From Gelria sp. Kuro-4 (GTDB lineage Bacteria; Bacillota; DTU030; DUMP01), in NCBI RefSeq assembly GCF_019668485.1, contig NZ_AP024619.1, positions 619,001 to 683,000 on the forward strand: DNA of 64,000 bases. The letters run 5' to 3'. Below, one piece after another: positions 17,402 to 26,217 of this stretch. The notes beneath the pieces were generated by a model. The model saw nothing but the letters and a program-made list of their open reading frames with translations, was not told where the DNA came from and ran no database searches. Position numbers and translations under genes: made by a program. The stretch's first letter is position 1. The number at the start of each line of letters is the position of its first letter.

Positions 17402-17476
17402 GCGGAAGTAGCTCAGCGGTAGAGCATCGGCTTCCCAAGCCGAGGGTCGCGGGTTCGAATCCCGTTTTCCGCTCCA
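17402..17476 (+). tRNA. tRNA-Gly (anticodon CCC)
   Basis: 75 bases with encoded CCA. Acceptor GCGGAAG/TTTCCGC (one G-T pair), anticodon stem TCGGC/GCCGA with loop TTCCCAA, T-arm GTTCGAATC. Confidence 0.95.
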
Positions 17477-17482
17477 GATTTG

Positions 17483-17600
17483 ATAAGGGTTTCAGGGTTC
17501 AGGGTTTACTGCAGTAGTCTGGATCCTGGTTGGGTGAATAAAAAACCCGCAGGGGAGCGGTGGTTCCCTGCGGGTTGGCTGTGGTGGGCTGCTTCCTCTT
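17483..17600. repeat. Copy 1 of a tRNA-linked intergenic repeat
   Basis: Starts just after tRNA-Gly with AAGGGTTTCAGGGTTCAGG, then a hairpin AACCCGCAGGG/CCCTGCGGGTT and GCTGCTTCC. The same order of elements follows tRNA-Thr at 31579-31742. Function unknown. The remaining bases to 17815 hold no gene I can support. Confidence 0.6.
17538..17576 (-). terminator. Hairpin with T-run on the minus strand
   Basis: AACCCGCAGGG (17544-17554) pairs with CCCTGCGGGTT (17566-17576), 11 bp. Read on the minus strand it is followed by TTTTTTATT, a convincing terminator. No minus-strand gene is seen to its right, so the transcript it would end is unknown. Confidence 0.65.
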
Positions 17601-17815
17601 AGGGATGGGAGGGAGCCCTTTTCTTTTTCCCCGGTTCAGGAGAGGCAGGCCGTTCTTAGGCTTAAGGACTCGTTGAGGACCTGCCCAAGGCCGGGTTGTT
17701 TTTCACCGCCTGCTTCAGGGCCGCAGGCAGGACCCGCTCTTGCTTTGCCTTTTATCTACGGTGCCGGAAGGAACTGCGCCCCTGCATAGAGAAAGAGAAC
17801 AGGGGGGGTGGAGAA

Positions 17816-18088
17816 ATGTACAGGGTCAAGGTTACGGTGGAGTCCATCGCCGGGGAGTGCGCGGCCGGCTGCCGGATAGGCGACGTGTTCTATTACGAAG
17901 ACGGGAGCATCACGGTGGCAGACGCGCGGACCAGACTCTGCGCGTACGGCCTGGCCGCCGTCATACCTTACCTGGCCGCGTACTGCCGCCGGGGCGAGGC
18001 GGGCGACTGGATCGGCGGCATCGAACGCCTTGCCTGCCCCGACCCGGCGAATAACGTGGTGTTCCGGCTGGAACGGAGCGAAGCCTAG
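17816..18088 (+). CDS. TIGR04076 family protein
   Basis: 90 residues beginning MYRVKVTVESIAGECAAG, a start shared by this small family of anaerobe proteins (R-V-K-x-T-V ... G-x-C-A-x-G-x-x-x-G-D). ATG 17816 has GGGGGGTGGAG a few bases upstream. Two early cysteines and a later Cys are conserved-looking; function unknown. Followed by a strong terminator, so monocistronic. Confidence 0.75.
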   Translation: MYRVKVTVESIAGECAAGCRIGDVFYYEDGSITVADARTRLCAYGLAAVIPYLAAYCRRGEAGDWIGGIERLACPDPANNVVFRLERSEA

Positions 18089-18102
18089 GTTGCCAGGGGT
18101 AA

Positions 18103-18137
18103 AAGGCCCCGGGGTTCATGCCCCGGGCCTTCTTTTT
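18103..18137 (+). terminator. Intrinsic terminator after TIGR04076 gene
   Basis: AAGGCCCCGGGG-TTCATG-CCCCGGGCCTT with T-run TCTTTTT. The stem has one bulge. Confidence 0.85.
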
Positions 18138-18259
18138 ATATTTTCACAAGGCACTGGCTTTGACGCCGGCTGCCAGTTGGGGAAGATACTTCCTGGACAA
18201 GCAGCGGCTTTTATGGCATCATTTTCTAGTGCAGTCCAAACAGCAAGGAGATGGACAAA

Positions 18260-20245
18260 ATGAAGGTACGACTGCAGTTCCGCTCCCTTACCTTAAGGCT
18301 GACCGTAATCCTTCTGGTACTTACGCTCGTTCCGCTCGCTGCCCTGACGCAGGTGGTATCACGGCAAGTGAACCAGGTCATGATCGACCAGACGCTGCAG
18401 CAGTTCGACCGGCTGGCGCTACAGGAAGAACTGTTCCTCCAGCAGTACATCCGCGACCGCCAGAAAGAAGTAGCCATTATGGCCGAAAGCGCGGACATCA
18501 AGTCTCTGGATCCGAAGCGGGCCCACGACTATTTCAAGCGCTTCCTCGGGGCTACCGATGCCTATGAGACGCTCAACCTGATAGATACCAAGGGTACGGC
18601 TATCATCAACAGTAGTGGTACCAACGGCCTCAACTTTGCCGACCGCCCCCATTTCAAACAGGCCCTGCAGGGAAAAGCCGGTCTCAACGACATGGTGATG
18701 TCTAAAACCACCGGCTCTCCGGTGTTTGTGGTTTCGGCCCCGGTGAAAAATGACCAAGGACAGGTCGTCGCCGTGGTCTCCGGCACCGTCACAACCGGGG
18801 TGCTGCAGCAAAGCCTGCTGAATAACCGGCTCGGTGCGACGGGGAAAGCCTTCCTGGTCAACAAGGGCGGGTACTACCTGACCCTGCCGCCCGGAAAAGC
18901 CACCAGTGTCATCCTCAAAGAGAAGCTCGCAGGCAGCGTGAGCGAAAAGATCGAGCAGGGGCAGGAGGGTGCCGGGCTTTATACCGACGACAGCGGCAAG
19001 CAGGTGCTGGGCGCCTACCGCACAGTGCAGCACGACCTGGGTTGGTACCTGGTGATGGAACAGGACAGGGACGAAGCCCTCAGCCACAACCAGGCCCTGA
19101 CCCGTTTCCTTTGGGGGACCACCATCTTTGTCAGCCTGCTGGTCGCGCTGGTGGCCGTTGCCGTTTCGCGCCGCATTGTCCGGCCCATCGGGGGACTGGT
19201 GCGCGGGGCCGAGCAGATTGCGGCCGGGGACCTCACTGCTACGGTTGCGGCTAAGTCCCAGGACGAGATCGGGCGCTTGGCACAAGCGTTCGCCGGCATG
19301 AGCACCTCGCTCAAGGAGCTCATTCGCAAAGTGGCGGATACCGCCCAGAATGTGGCGGCGTCTTCGGAGGAGTTGAGCGCTTCCACCGCCGATGCCGAGA
19401 AGGCGGTGCAGCAGGTGGCGGCTACCACCCAGGATATGGCTCAGAGCACTAGTGACCAGGCCGCCGCAGCGCAAAAAGCGGCGGGGATGGTTAGCGAGAT
19501 CGCCGGCGCCATAACCAGTGCGCGCGAGCAAATCGAAAAGCTTGCCCGCAGCGCCGACCAGCTGCGGGGCCTGGCCGACCAGGGGACCAAGACCATTGCA
19601 GCCCAAAGCGAGAAGATGCGCGAGAACGCCGACTCAGCCGAGCGGGTGGCCGAGGCCGTCCACCAGCTGGCGAGCCAGGCCCAGGACGTGGGCCAGATCC
19701 TCGCCACCATCGCCAGCATAGCGGAGCAAACCAACCTTTTAGCCCTCAACGCAGCCATCGAAGCGGCCCGGGCGGGGGAAGCCGGCCGCGGCTTCGCCGT
19801 GGTGGCCGAAGAGGTCCGCAAGCTGGCCGAGGGCTCCAGCCAGGCCACCGAAGAGATCGGCCGGATTGTGCAAAACATCCAGGCTGGTGCCGAGGCGGCA
19901 GTGGCGGAGATGGACCGGGCGAAAGACATCGTTGTTGCCCAAGACGCGGCCACCCGCGACAGCAGCCAGGCCTTCCACGCCATCGCGGCGGCGGTGAACC
20001 AGATGGACGAGAGTATTAAACAGGTTGCGATCTTTGCCGAGCAGGTGGAGGGCAACGCCAAGAGCATTACCGAGACGGTGGAGTCCATCTCCAGCGCCGC
20101 CCAGGAGAACGCAGCGGCCACCGAAGAGTTGGCGGCCAGCAGTGAGGAACAAAACGCCAGCATGGAGCAGATAGCAGGCGCGGCTGAGGCCCTGGCGGGG
20201 CTTGCTCAGGAACTGCAGGCGGCGGTGGCGCGGTTTAAGCTGTAA
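18260..20245 (+). CDS. Methyl-accepting chemotaxis protein
   Basis: Transmembrane chemoreceptor, 661 residues. TM1 about 12-34, extracellular Cache-type sensor (about 38-275, with [17 protein letters not shown]), TM2 about 280-302, HAMP ([20 protein letters not shown]), then a long coiled coil. The signalling tip is the canonical [20 protein letters not shown], continuing [19 protein letters not shown] 18260 is chosen because AAGGAG lies 9 bases upstream; an ATG at 18251 abuts that site. Signals to CheA/CheW, none of which is in the window. The ligand is unknown. Confidence 0.95.
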   Translation: MKVRLQFRSLTLRLTVILLVLTLVPLAALTQVVSRQVNQVMIDQTLQQFDRLALQEELFLQQYIRDRQKEVAIMAESADIKSLDPKRAHDYFKRFLGATDAYETLNLIDTKGTAIINSSGTNGLNFADRPHFKQALQGKAGLNDMVMSKTTGSPVFVVSAPVKNDQGQVVAVVSGTVTTGVLQQSLLNNRLGATGKAFLVNKGGYYLTLPPGKATSVILKEKLAGSVSEKIEQGQEGAGLYTDDSGKQVLGAYRTVQHDLGWYLVMEQDRDEALSHNQALTRFLWGTTIFVSLLVALVAVAVSRRIVRPIGGLVRGAEQIAAGDLTATVAAKSQDEIGRLAQAFAGMSTSLKELIRKVADTAQNVAASSEELSASTADAEKAVQQVAATTQDMAQSTSDQAAAAQKAAGMVSEIAGAITSAREQIEKLARSADQLRGLADQGTKTIAAQSEKMRENADSAERVAEAVHQLASQAQDVGQILATIASIAEQTNLLALNAAIEAARAGEAGRGFAVVAEEVRKLAEGSSQATEEIGRIVQNIQAGAEAAVAEMDRAKDIVVAQDAATRDSSQAFHAIAAAVNQMDESIKQVAIFAEQVEGNAKSITETVESISSAAQENAAATEELAASSEEQNASMEQIAGAAEALAGLAQELQAAVARFKL

Positions 20246-20291
20246 CTCAGGCTGCCAGAGACCGGCTGTGCCGGCGCGGGAGAGCTACAAG

Positions 20292-20324
20292 AAAAGAGGG
20301 TGGGCACAAAACCCACCCTCTTTT
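20292..20324. terminator. Bidirectional terminator between MCP and glutaredoxin genes
   Basis: AAAAGAGGGTGGG and CCCACCCTCTTTT form a 13-bp stem around a 7-base loop; A and T flanks serve both converging genes. Confidence 0.9.
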
Positions 20325-20350
20325 GCTTTGCGTGTACGGAAACTGTAGCC

Positions 20351-20587
20351 TTAGTACCCGGCGGCCAGGGCGGCATCGATGCGGGGCCGGTCGAAACCGA
20401 TGATGATCTCCCCGTTGATGTCCAGCACCGGTACGCCCTGCTGGCCGGATTTGCGGATCATCTCCATGGCGGCGGCGTAATCGCGGCTGACATCGACGTC
20501 CGTAAAGGGAATGTTGCGCTCGGCGAGGTAGCGCTTGGCGGCCCGGCAGTACGGGCAGGTCGGCGTGCTGTAAACAGTCACTGACAT
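20351..20587 (-). CDS. Glutaredoxin-like protein
   Basis: 78 residues, thioredoxin fold. Active site STPTCPYCRAAKRYLAE has C-P-Y-C (about 11-14); cis-Pro loop GVPVLDING and C-terminal GFDRPRID. Likely a thiol-disulfide reductase of the NrdH/Grx type. ATG 20587 has GGAGGAG 8 bases upstream. A perfect CsoR-like palindrome lies in the promoter region, suggesting control by copper or persulfide stress (inference). Confidence 0.9.
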   Translation of the reverse strand: MSVTVYSTPTCPYCRAAKRYLAERNIPFTDVDVSRDYAAAMEMIRKSGQQGVPVLDINGEIIIGFDRPRIDAALAAGY

Positions 20588-20630
20588 GTGAATTCTCCTC
20601 CTTTTCACTGTCGAGTTATCTTGCTTTTTA

Positions 20631-20657
20631 ATACCCCCCATACCCTAAGGGGGGTAT
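20631..20657. promoter_or_regulatory. CsoR/CstR-like palindromic operator
   Basis: ATACCCCCC, 9 central bases, GGGGGGTAT: a perfect 9-bp inverted repeat 43 bases before the glutaredoxin start. CsoR-family sites have the form ATACCC...GGGTAT. No csoR gene is in the window. Confidence 0.5.
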
Positions 20658-20837
20658 CATCAAGTCACATTTTACTCCTGCCTGGTGCAGTTGTCAAGGG
20701 TATTTGTTAAGCTCACCACTCCAGCCCAGCCGGGGAGGTGTCCTGCGGGCGGGCGTGCGCCGCTGGCACCATACCCTGCGCGGCCGCATATCCTGGTAGA
20801 GAAATCGGATCCAGCAACAAATAAGGAGGCTGCTGGT

Positions 20838-21011
20838 ATGCCTGAAGATGCTAAGGCGCAGACCCTGCAGCAGCTACAGCTGGCGCGGGCTTATGTGCCC
20901 TTTCAAATCTTTACCACGCGCCTGGAGCCCCTGGAGGGTTTGCGGCGCGGTACTATCTTTCCTGAGCTTTACATGCCCTATCGCCCCCGGGAGAGGGGGA
21001 GTGCCGAATGA
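20838..21011 (+). CDS. cotJA: Spore coat-associated protein CotJA
   Basis: 57 residues. YVPFQIFTTRLEPLEGLRRGTIFPELYMPY is the CotJA core (quoted here only as YVPFQ ... FPELYMPY for matching). Small polypeptide assembled in the inner coat with CotJB and CotJC; expected control by mother-cell sigma-E. ATG with AAGGAGG upstream; stop overlaps the cotJB start (ATGA). Confidence 0.92.
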   Translation: MPEDAKAQTLQQLQLARAYVPFQIFTTRLEPLEGLRRGTIFPELYMPYRPRERGSAE

Positions 21012-21265
21012 TGCTTGAGCAGACGCAGATGTTGGTGCAGATCATGGCCCTGGAGTTCACGGCCGTGGATTTTAACCTCTACCTCGATACGCACCCCGAC
21101 GACCAACGCGCGCTCATGGACTACAACAGCGTCGTACAGGAACTCGCCGTCCTGAAGGACCAGTACCAGCGGCGCTTCGGCCCGCTGACCAACTTCGGTT
21201 ACGCGTCCAGCCAGTACCCCTGGGCCTGGGTGACGGAGCCCTGGCCGTGGGAAGTGGCGTTCTAA
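21008..21265 (+). CDS. cotJB: Spore coat protein CotJB
   Basis: 85 residues. LYLDTHPDDQRALMDYN and the C-terminal tryptophan-rich WAWVTEPWPWE are typical of CotJB. It overlaps cotJA by 4 bases and is 31 bases ahead of cotJC, so one operon. Confidence 0.93.
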   Translation: MMLEQTQMLVQIMALEFTAVDFNLYLDTHPDDQRALMDYNSVVQELAVLKDQYQRRFGPLTNFGYASSQYPWAWVTEPWPWEVAF

Positions 21266-21296
21266 GGCGCCGCACCCGTTAAGGAGGAATAAGCGC

Positions 21297-21869
21297 ATGT
21301 GGGTGTATGAAAAAAAGCTAGAGTACCCGGCCCGGGTGAGCGGCCCGAACCCGCGCCTGGCGAAGGATATTATCACGCAGTATGGCGGACCCGACGGAGA
21401 ATTGGCGGCCTCGCTGCGCTACCTGACGCAGCGCTACAGCATGCCGCTGGGCCAGGCCAAGGCGGTGCTCACCGATATCGGCACGGAAGAGCTGGCGCAC
21501 ATGGAGATTGTCGCCACCTTGGTCTACAACCTCATCCGCGATGCCAGCATTCAAGAGATCCGCGCTGCGGGCATGGATGATTACTATGCCGACCATGACA
21601 AGGCCCTGTACTTTGTCAATGCCGCCGGCGCCCCCTGGACGGCGAGTTACATTCAGTCCAAGGGTGACCCGGTGACCGACCTGCACGAGGACATGGCGGC
21701 GGAGCAGAAGGCCCGCTCCACCTACGAGTACCTGATCCAGCTGTCCGACGACCCGCTGGTCACCGAGACCCTGAGCTTCCTGCGCGAGCGCGAAGTGGTG
21801 CACTACCAGCGCTTTGGCGAGATGCTGCAACTGGTGTATCAGTGGCAGGGCAGCCGTCACATCTTCTAA
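21297..21869 (+). CDS. cotJC: Spore coat protein CotJC (manganese catalase family)
   Basis: 190 residues, di-manganese catalase fold. Metal ligands are visible in DIGTEELAHMEIV (E-x-x-H) and in the late EREVVHYQRFGE (E-x-x-x-H). Shorter than free manganese catalases, as usual for CotJC. ATG with AAGGAGG upstream. Ends the cotJABC operon before a strong terminator. Confidence 0.95.
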   Translation: MWVYEKKLEYPARVSGPNPRLAKDIITQYGGPDGELAASLRYLTQRYSMPLGQAKAVLTDIGTEELAHMEIVATLVYNLIRDASIQEIRAAGMDDYYADHDKALYFVNAAGAPWTASYIQSKGDPVTDLHEDMAAEQKARSTYEYLIQLSDDPLVTETLSFLREREVVHYQRFGEMLQLVYQWQGSRHIF

Positions 21870-21915
21870 TCGGTCGCACTAGGAGCAATTACCTCAATTG
21901 TACAAGAATGTATAC

Positions 21916-21946
21916 AAACTGCCGGTACGCCGGCAGTTTCTTTTTG
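21916..21946 (+). terminator. Intrinsic terminator of cotJABC
   Basis: AAACTGCCGG-TACG-CCGGCAGTTT followed by CTTTTT; 10-bp perfect stem. Confidence 0.93.
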
Positions 21947-22122
21947 GGCGGGACTGGAACTTTTCCCCTCGCCTCGTCGTCTATCGAGGTGAAACCGGCA
22001 AAGCAGCCCGTAACCCGAAGGTGCAGCTGTAGGGTAAAAGAAAGGAGGAATTCGCCTCTGGCCTACCGCCCGGAAAGGCTGTGGAAGACGAAGGAAAACA
22101 TAAGAAAAAGGAGGAAGACTGC

Positions 22123-24306
22123 ATGGCACGCAGGTTGCTTGCCATACTTATCAGCGCCATTGTTATATTGACGACGGTTGCCCCGGCGTTCGCCGCGCCG
22201 GCGCCGAAGGTGAGCCTGGAGGAGGCGGTGGCGGCGGCTAAAACTGCCTTCACCATCCCGCCTGCCTTTACCGAGTTCAGCTCCAGTTTTTCCAGCTACG
22301 GGGGCCGGCCGCGCTGGGAGCTCAGGTGGAACGCTCCATCGGGCAGTGCCACTCCCGGCAGCATGAACGTTGCAGTGGACGCTACCACCAAAGACATCCT
22401 GGAGATGCACACCTGGCAAGAGGACCGCGAGCCCAGAGCGCCCCTCCCCAAGCACAGCCGGGCCGAGGCGGAGAAGGTGGCCCGGGAGTTCGCTAAGAAG
22501 CTCCAGCCCCGCTTTGCCGAAACCCGGCCGGCACCGGAGCCGGATACTTCGCCGTACTGGGGGGGCTGGGTGGGCCAGTATACCTTCGTCTTTGAGCGCG
22601 TGGTGAACGGCGTACCCTTTGCCCAGAACGGGATCAGGGTCGAGGTGAACGCCAACACCCTCCAAGTGGTGGACTATTCCTTCAATTGGGACTATGAGCA
22701 GGAGTTTCCGGCGCCGGACAAGGCCATCGCTGTAGCCAAAGCGCAGGCAGCCCTTCTGGGTAAGGCGGCACCACGCCTGGTGTACTTCCGCCCCTCCGGC
22801 GACGGGGAGCAAGAACGGCCGGTCCTGCTCGTTTATGACGCCCCGTACGCCGGCCGCTACGGGGTGGACGCCTTAAGCGGCGAGGTCATCTCACTCGAGC
22901 CCTACTACTACCCCATGGGTAAGGGCGACCTGGGCGGGGGCGAGCCGCAGCGCGCGGCCAGCTATGTTAAGGAGGTGCCCCTCACCCCGGCGGAGCAGGC
23001 CGAGGTAAAAGAACTGGCCGGTTTCCTCTCCCAGGAAGAAGCCCTGGCCAAGGCGCAGGCCGCCGTTCAGGTGCCGGCCGGCTTTAAGTTTGAGAGCGCT
23101 TCCCTCAATAAGAACTGGGAGTACCCCAGCCAAAGACAGTGGACCTTCAGCTGGACACTGGCCCCCAAAGATCCGGACACTAAGAACGGGCACCTCAACG
23201 TAAGCGTTGACGCCCGCACCGGTGAGCTCGTCTCCTTCAGCCGTTACATCTTTGACCCGGCGCAGCAGAAAAAAGAGCCGGTGGTCAAGTATAGTGAAGA
23301 GCAGGCGAAAAAACTCGCCGCCGCCTTCATCGCCGGGCTCCAGCCTGAGCGTTTTGCGGCCTGTCAAGAGGAACCCAAGGAGCCCCCGGTGCCCCTCCCG
23401 GTGGTAAAGAAGCTCCCCGAGCCCCGCTCCTACTCTTTCCAGTGGGCGCGCAGCGTGAACGGCATCCCCTTCCCGCAGCAGGGCTTTGGGGTTACGGTAG
23501 ACGCCGCTTCCGGCGAGATAACCTCCTACCGCATGACCTGGGCCGACCTCAGCTTCCCGGCGCCGGAGGGGCTCATCGGGCAGGCTGAGGCCAATGAAGC
23601 CCTCCTGGCCCAGAGCCCGCTTACGCTGGAATATGTAACAGTTCCCGTCCCGGATCTGCGGCCGGGCGCGGATAAGGCGCCGGTACGCCTGGTGTACCGC
23701 CAGCGCGGCGCGGGGGACGCCCGCCGCTTCGACGCGAAGACCGGTGTAGCGCTGGACTGGAACGGCAACCCCCTGCGGAAGGAAAAGCCGGCCGCCTTCA
23801 ACGACATCGCCGGCCACCCGGCGGAGGGCGATATCGAGCTTTTGGCCGAACGGCAGATTGTCACCGGCACGCCCGACGGTAAGTTCCACCCGGACGAGTC
23901 CAGCACCCAGGCCGCCTACCTGGTGATGCTGCTTCGGGCCACAGGGTTTCAGCCGCGCGAGCAGGAGGCGGACGGGACGTGGTACGAACCTTACGAACGG
24001 GAAGCGCGCCGCCGCGGCCTCCTCAAGGAAGGGGAAACCTTCACCGCCGCCCGGACCTTAACCCGTGAGCAGACCGCCGTCTGGACGGTACGAGCTTTGA
24101 ACCAGGACCGCGTGGCTTCCCTGCGCGGCATCTGGCAGGTGCCGGCCAAGGACGCCGCGGCCATCAAGTACCCGGGCCACGTCGCCCTCTACCTGGGCCA
24201 GGACCTGGACCCCGACCGGCAGGAGCTCTTCCGCCCCGCCGCTTCGCTCACCCGCGCCCAGGCCGCCCAGGGCATCGTGCGCTTCCTGCGCCTGCCGCGC
24301 TCGTAA
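22123..24306 (+). CDS. Secreted YcdB/YcdC-repeat protein with SLH domains
   Basis: 727 residues with signal peptide (LLAILISAIVILTTVAPAFA). Two YcdB/YcdC-type modules (about 28-290 and 305-560) each have paired beta segments with R-W-x-L/F-x-W and V-x-V-D-A-x-T-G motifs. The C-terminus has S-layer homology: FNDIAGHPAEGDIELLAERQ ... GTPDGKFHPDESSTQAAYL and a second weaker copy ending FRPAASLTRAQAAQGIVRFL. It should sit on the cell wall through pyruvylated polymer. ATG 22123 has AAAGGAGG upstream. Function of YcdB domains is unknown. Confidence 0.88.
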   Translation: MARRLLAILISAIVILTTVAPAFAAPAPKVSLEEAVAAAKTAFTIPPAFTEFSSSFSSYGGRPRWELRWNAPSGSATPGSMNVAVDATTKDILEMHTWQEDREPRAPLPKHSRAEAEKVAREFAKKLQPRFAETRPAPEPDTSPYWGGWVGQYTFVFERVVNGVPFAQNGIRVEVNANTLQVVDYSFNWDYEQEFPAPDKAIAVAKAQAALLGKAAPRLVYFRPSGDGEQERPVLLVYDAPYAGRYGVDALSGEVISLEPYYYPMGKGDLGGGEPQRAASYVKEVPLTPAEQAEVKELAGFLSQEEALAKAQAAVQVPAGFKFESASLNKNWEYPSQRQWTFSWTLAPKDPDTKNGHLNVSVDARTGELVSFSRYIFDPAQQKKEPVVKYSEEQAKKLAAAFIAGLQPERFAACQEEPKEPPVPLPVVKKLPEPRSYSFQWARSVNGIPFPQQGFGVTVDAASGEITSYRMTWADLSFPAPEGLIGQAEANEALLAQSPLTLEYVTVPVPDLRPGADKAPVRLVYRQRGAGDARRFDAKTGVALDWNGNPLRKEKPAAFNDIAGHPAEGDIELLAERQIVTGTPDGKFHPDESSTQAAYLVMLLRATGFQPREQEADGTWYEPYEREARRRGLLKEGETFTAARTLTREQTAVWTVRALNQDRVASLRGIWQVPAKDAAAIKYPGHVALYLGQDLDPDRQELFRPAASLTRAQAAQGIVRFLRLPRS

Positions 24307-24327
24307 AGTCCCCAGCCTTACAGCAAA

Positions 24328-24365
24328 AGCCCGGGGTCCCGCTCAGTGGGCTCCCCGGGCTCCTT
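24328..24365. terminator. Bidirectional terminator
   Basis: AGCCCGGGG and CCCCGGGCT, 9 bp with a 16-base loop, between the SLH gene and the converging aminotransferase; TTTT follows on the minus strand. Confidence 0.7.
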
Positions 24366-24379
24366 TGCGCCGTCGCGCT

Positions 24380-25729
24380 CTACCAGCCCTTGACTGTTTC
24401 CAGCACCTCGTCCGGCACCCGGCCGGCGGTGACGTCGGCCAGGGCCTCCTCGATGATGTTGAGGCCACGTTCCAGCTCGGCGTCGGTAATGACGAGCGGC
24501 GGCTGGATTCTGAGCACTGAGTTGCTGAAGAAAGAGAGGAGCAGCCCCTTCTCCCAGGCGCGGTAGCACACCTTGGCCGCCTCCTTATAGGCGCGCTCGC
24601 GCGTCGCCCGGCTGGTTACCAGGTCCACCCCGATGGAAAGACCCCGGCCGCGCACGTCGCCGATGAGCTCATAGCGCCCGGCCAGCTCTCGGAAGCGGGC
24701 CATGGCCTGCTCCCCGAGGGTGCGGGAGCGCTCCACCAGGTTCTCCTCCTCAATGACCTCAATGGTGGCCAGCGCGGCGGCGCAGGAGACGGGGTTACCG
24801 CCCATGGTGAAAAGGTGCGCCGGCGCTTCCCAGGCCTGCATGATCTCTTTTCTTGCCACCAGGGCCGAAAGCGGCATGCCGGAGGCGATGGCCTTCCCCA
24901 GGATGAGGATATCCGGCTCGACGTCAAAGTGTTCGATGCCGAACCAGCGCCCGGTGCGCCCGAATCCCTGCTGCACCTCTTCGGAAACGAAAAGGATGCC
25001 GTGCTCGCGGCAGAGTTTAACCAGCCCCTTAACATACTCGACCGGCGGCACCACAATCCCGGCGTCGCCCTGGATGGGCTCCATGATCACGGCGGCCACT
25101 TCGTCAGGCGGGATGTAGTTGGCGAAGGCAAAGCGCACGTACTCCAGGCATTCCAGACTGCAGCTTCCGTGCTGCTGCCCGAAGGGACAGCGGTAGCAAT
25201 CCGGGTAGGGGATGTGCTCCACCTCGGGAAGGAGCGGGCCGATTTTGCGGCGCATGTTGAGGCTTACCGCCGAGAGGGTGATGGAGCCGTAAGTCGAGCC
25301 GTGATAAGAGCGGATGAAGGAGATGATCTTGGGCCGGCCGGTGTAGGCGCGGGCCAGCTTAATGGCCCCGTCGTTGGCGTCGGAGCCGGAAAGGCCGAAG
25401 GCCACCTGCTTGGGAAAATCCCCGGGTGTGATGCGCACCAGGGCCTGGGCCAGGTGCACCAGCGGTTCGTGGTACATATAGGCCGGGGTGTAGTGGATGA
25501 ACCGGGCCGCCTGTTCCTGTACGGCCTTTACCACCTTGGGATGGGCGTGCCCGGTGTTTAAGGCGGCGGCGCTGGCGAGAAAGTCGAGATACTCGTTCCC
25601 GTCGGCGTCCACCACGGTGGAGCCGTGTCCGCTTCGTACCGCCAGGGGATAGTAGGGCATACGGGAGGCCGGGGAGAGCACCTCCTTGTCTGCGGCCACG
25701 ATGGCCAGGCATTTTTCCAGGTTCCGCAC
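24380..25729 (-). CDS. Class III PLP-dependent aminotransferase (GabT-like)
   Basis: About 449 residues. Class III features: DADGNEYLDFLASAAALNTG, GLSGSDANDGAIKLAR, SYHGSTYGS, MEPIQGDAG, FVSEEVQQGFGRTG and the PLP-lysine in ILGKAIASGMP. Acts on an omega-amino group (4-aminobutyrate, ornithine or similar); the substrate is not determinable. A Cys-rich insert PYPDCYRCPFGQQHGSCSLEC occurs in many anaerobe homologues. GTG 25729 has AAGGAAGG at 8 bases; GTG 25738 is closer to that site. Confidence 0.88.
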   Translation of the reverse strand: MRNLEKCLAIVAADKEVLSPASRMPYYPLAVRSGHGSTVVDADGNEYLDFLASAAALNTGHAHPKVVKAVQEQAARFIHYTPAYMYHEPLVHLAQALVRITPGDFPKQVAFGLSGSDANDGAIKLARAYTGRPKIISFIRSYHGSTYGSITLSAVSLNMRRKIGPLLPEVEHIPYPDCYRCPFGQQHGSCSLECLEYVRFAFANYIPPDEVAAVIMEPIQGDAGIVVPPVEYVKGLVKLCREHGILFVSEEVQQGFGRTGRWFGIEHFDVEPDILILGKAIASGMPLSALVARKEIMQAWEAPAHLFTMGGNPVSCAAALATIEVIEEENLVERSRTLGEQAMARFRELAGRYELIGDVRGRGLSIGVDLVTSRATRERAYKEAAKVCYRAWEKGLLLSFFSNSVLRIQPPLVITDAELERGLNIIEEALADVTAGRVPDEVLETVKGW

Positions 25730-25759
25730 GGGGGCCACCTTCCTTCCAGCAGGGTTTTG

Positions 25760-26056
25760 TTAATCCTTCTTTATTCGCTGCCCGGGTGGCAATTCCTGCT
25801 CTTCGAGTTCGTAGACCCAGGCGATCACAGCGGCCACCACCTGGTACAGCTCGGGCGGGATCTCCTCGTCGATGTCGAGCCCCGCTAGGGCCAAGGCGAG
25901 CGCAGCGTCGTGGTAGATGGGCACCCCGGCGGCGCGGGCGCGCTCCAGGATGCGCTCGGCCACGCTGCCCCGGCCGCCCGCCACCAAGCGCGGCGCGTTG
26001 TCGCACGTCGGGTTGTAGGCCAGGGCCGCCGCGGCCTGTTTGGTCTTCTCGTTCAT
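25760..26056 (-). CDS. FlhB-like cytoplasmic domain protein (FlhX/YlqH)
   Basis: 98 residues matching the FlhB C-terminal cytoplasmic domain without the membrane part: AYNPTCDNAPRLVAGG, ILERARAAGVPIYHDAALA and LYQVVAAVIAWVYELE. FlhB self-cleaves at N-P-T-H; here the site reads NPTC. Such stand-alone domains can replace the cleaved FlhB tail in flagellar export switching. Next to a ylqG-like gene, as in Bacillus. ATG with GGAGGTG. Confidence 0.9.
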   Translation of the reverse strand: MNEKTKQAAAALAYNPTCDNAPRLVAGGRGSVAERILERARAAGVPIYHDAALALALAGLDIDEEIPPELYQVVAAVIAWVYELEEQELPPGQRIKKD

Positions 26057-26217
26057 CGCCTCACCTCCACGATGGCACTGCTTGGGGTGGCCCGCAGAGT
26101 TTTTTTAATTCTTAGCGCATAACGTGCCGCCCCCGGCGAACCGAGGTTGTCGCCCCCAGCTGACCACGCCGTAGGTTAATGTGGGCAGACAAAACGGCTG
26201 AGCGTAGGGGGAGAGGT

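Noticed and set aside
20810-20837. Sigma-E promoter for cotJABC
   Set aside because: GCATATCC lies at a suitable place, but the -35 part is too weak to claim.
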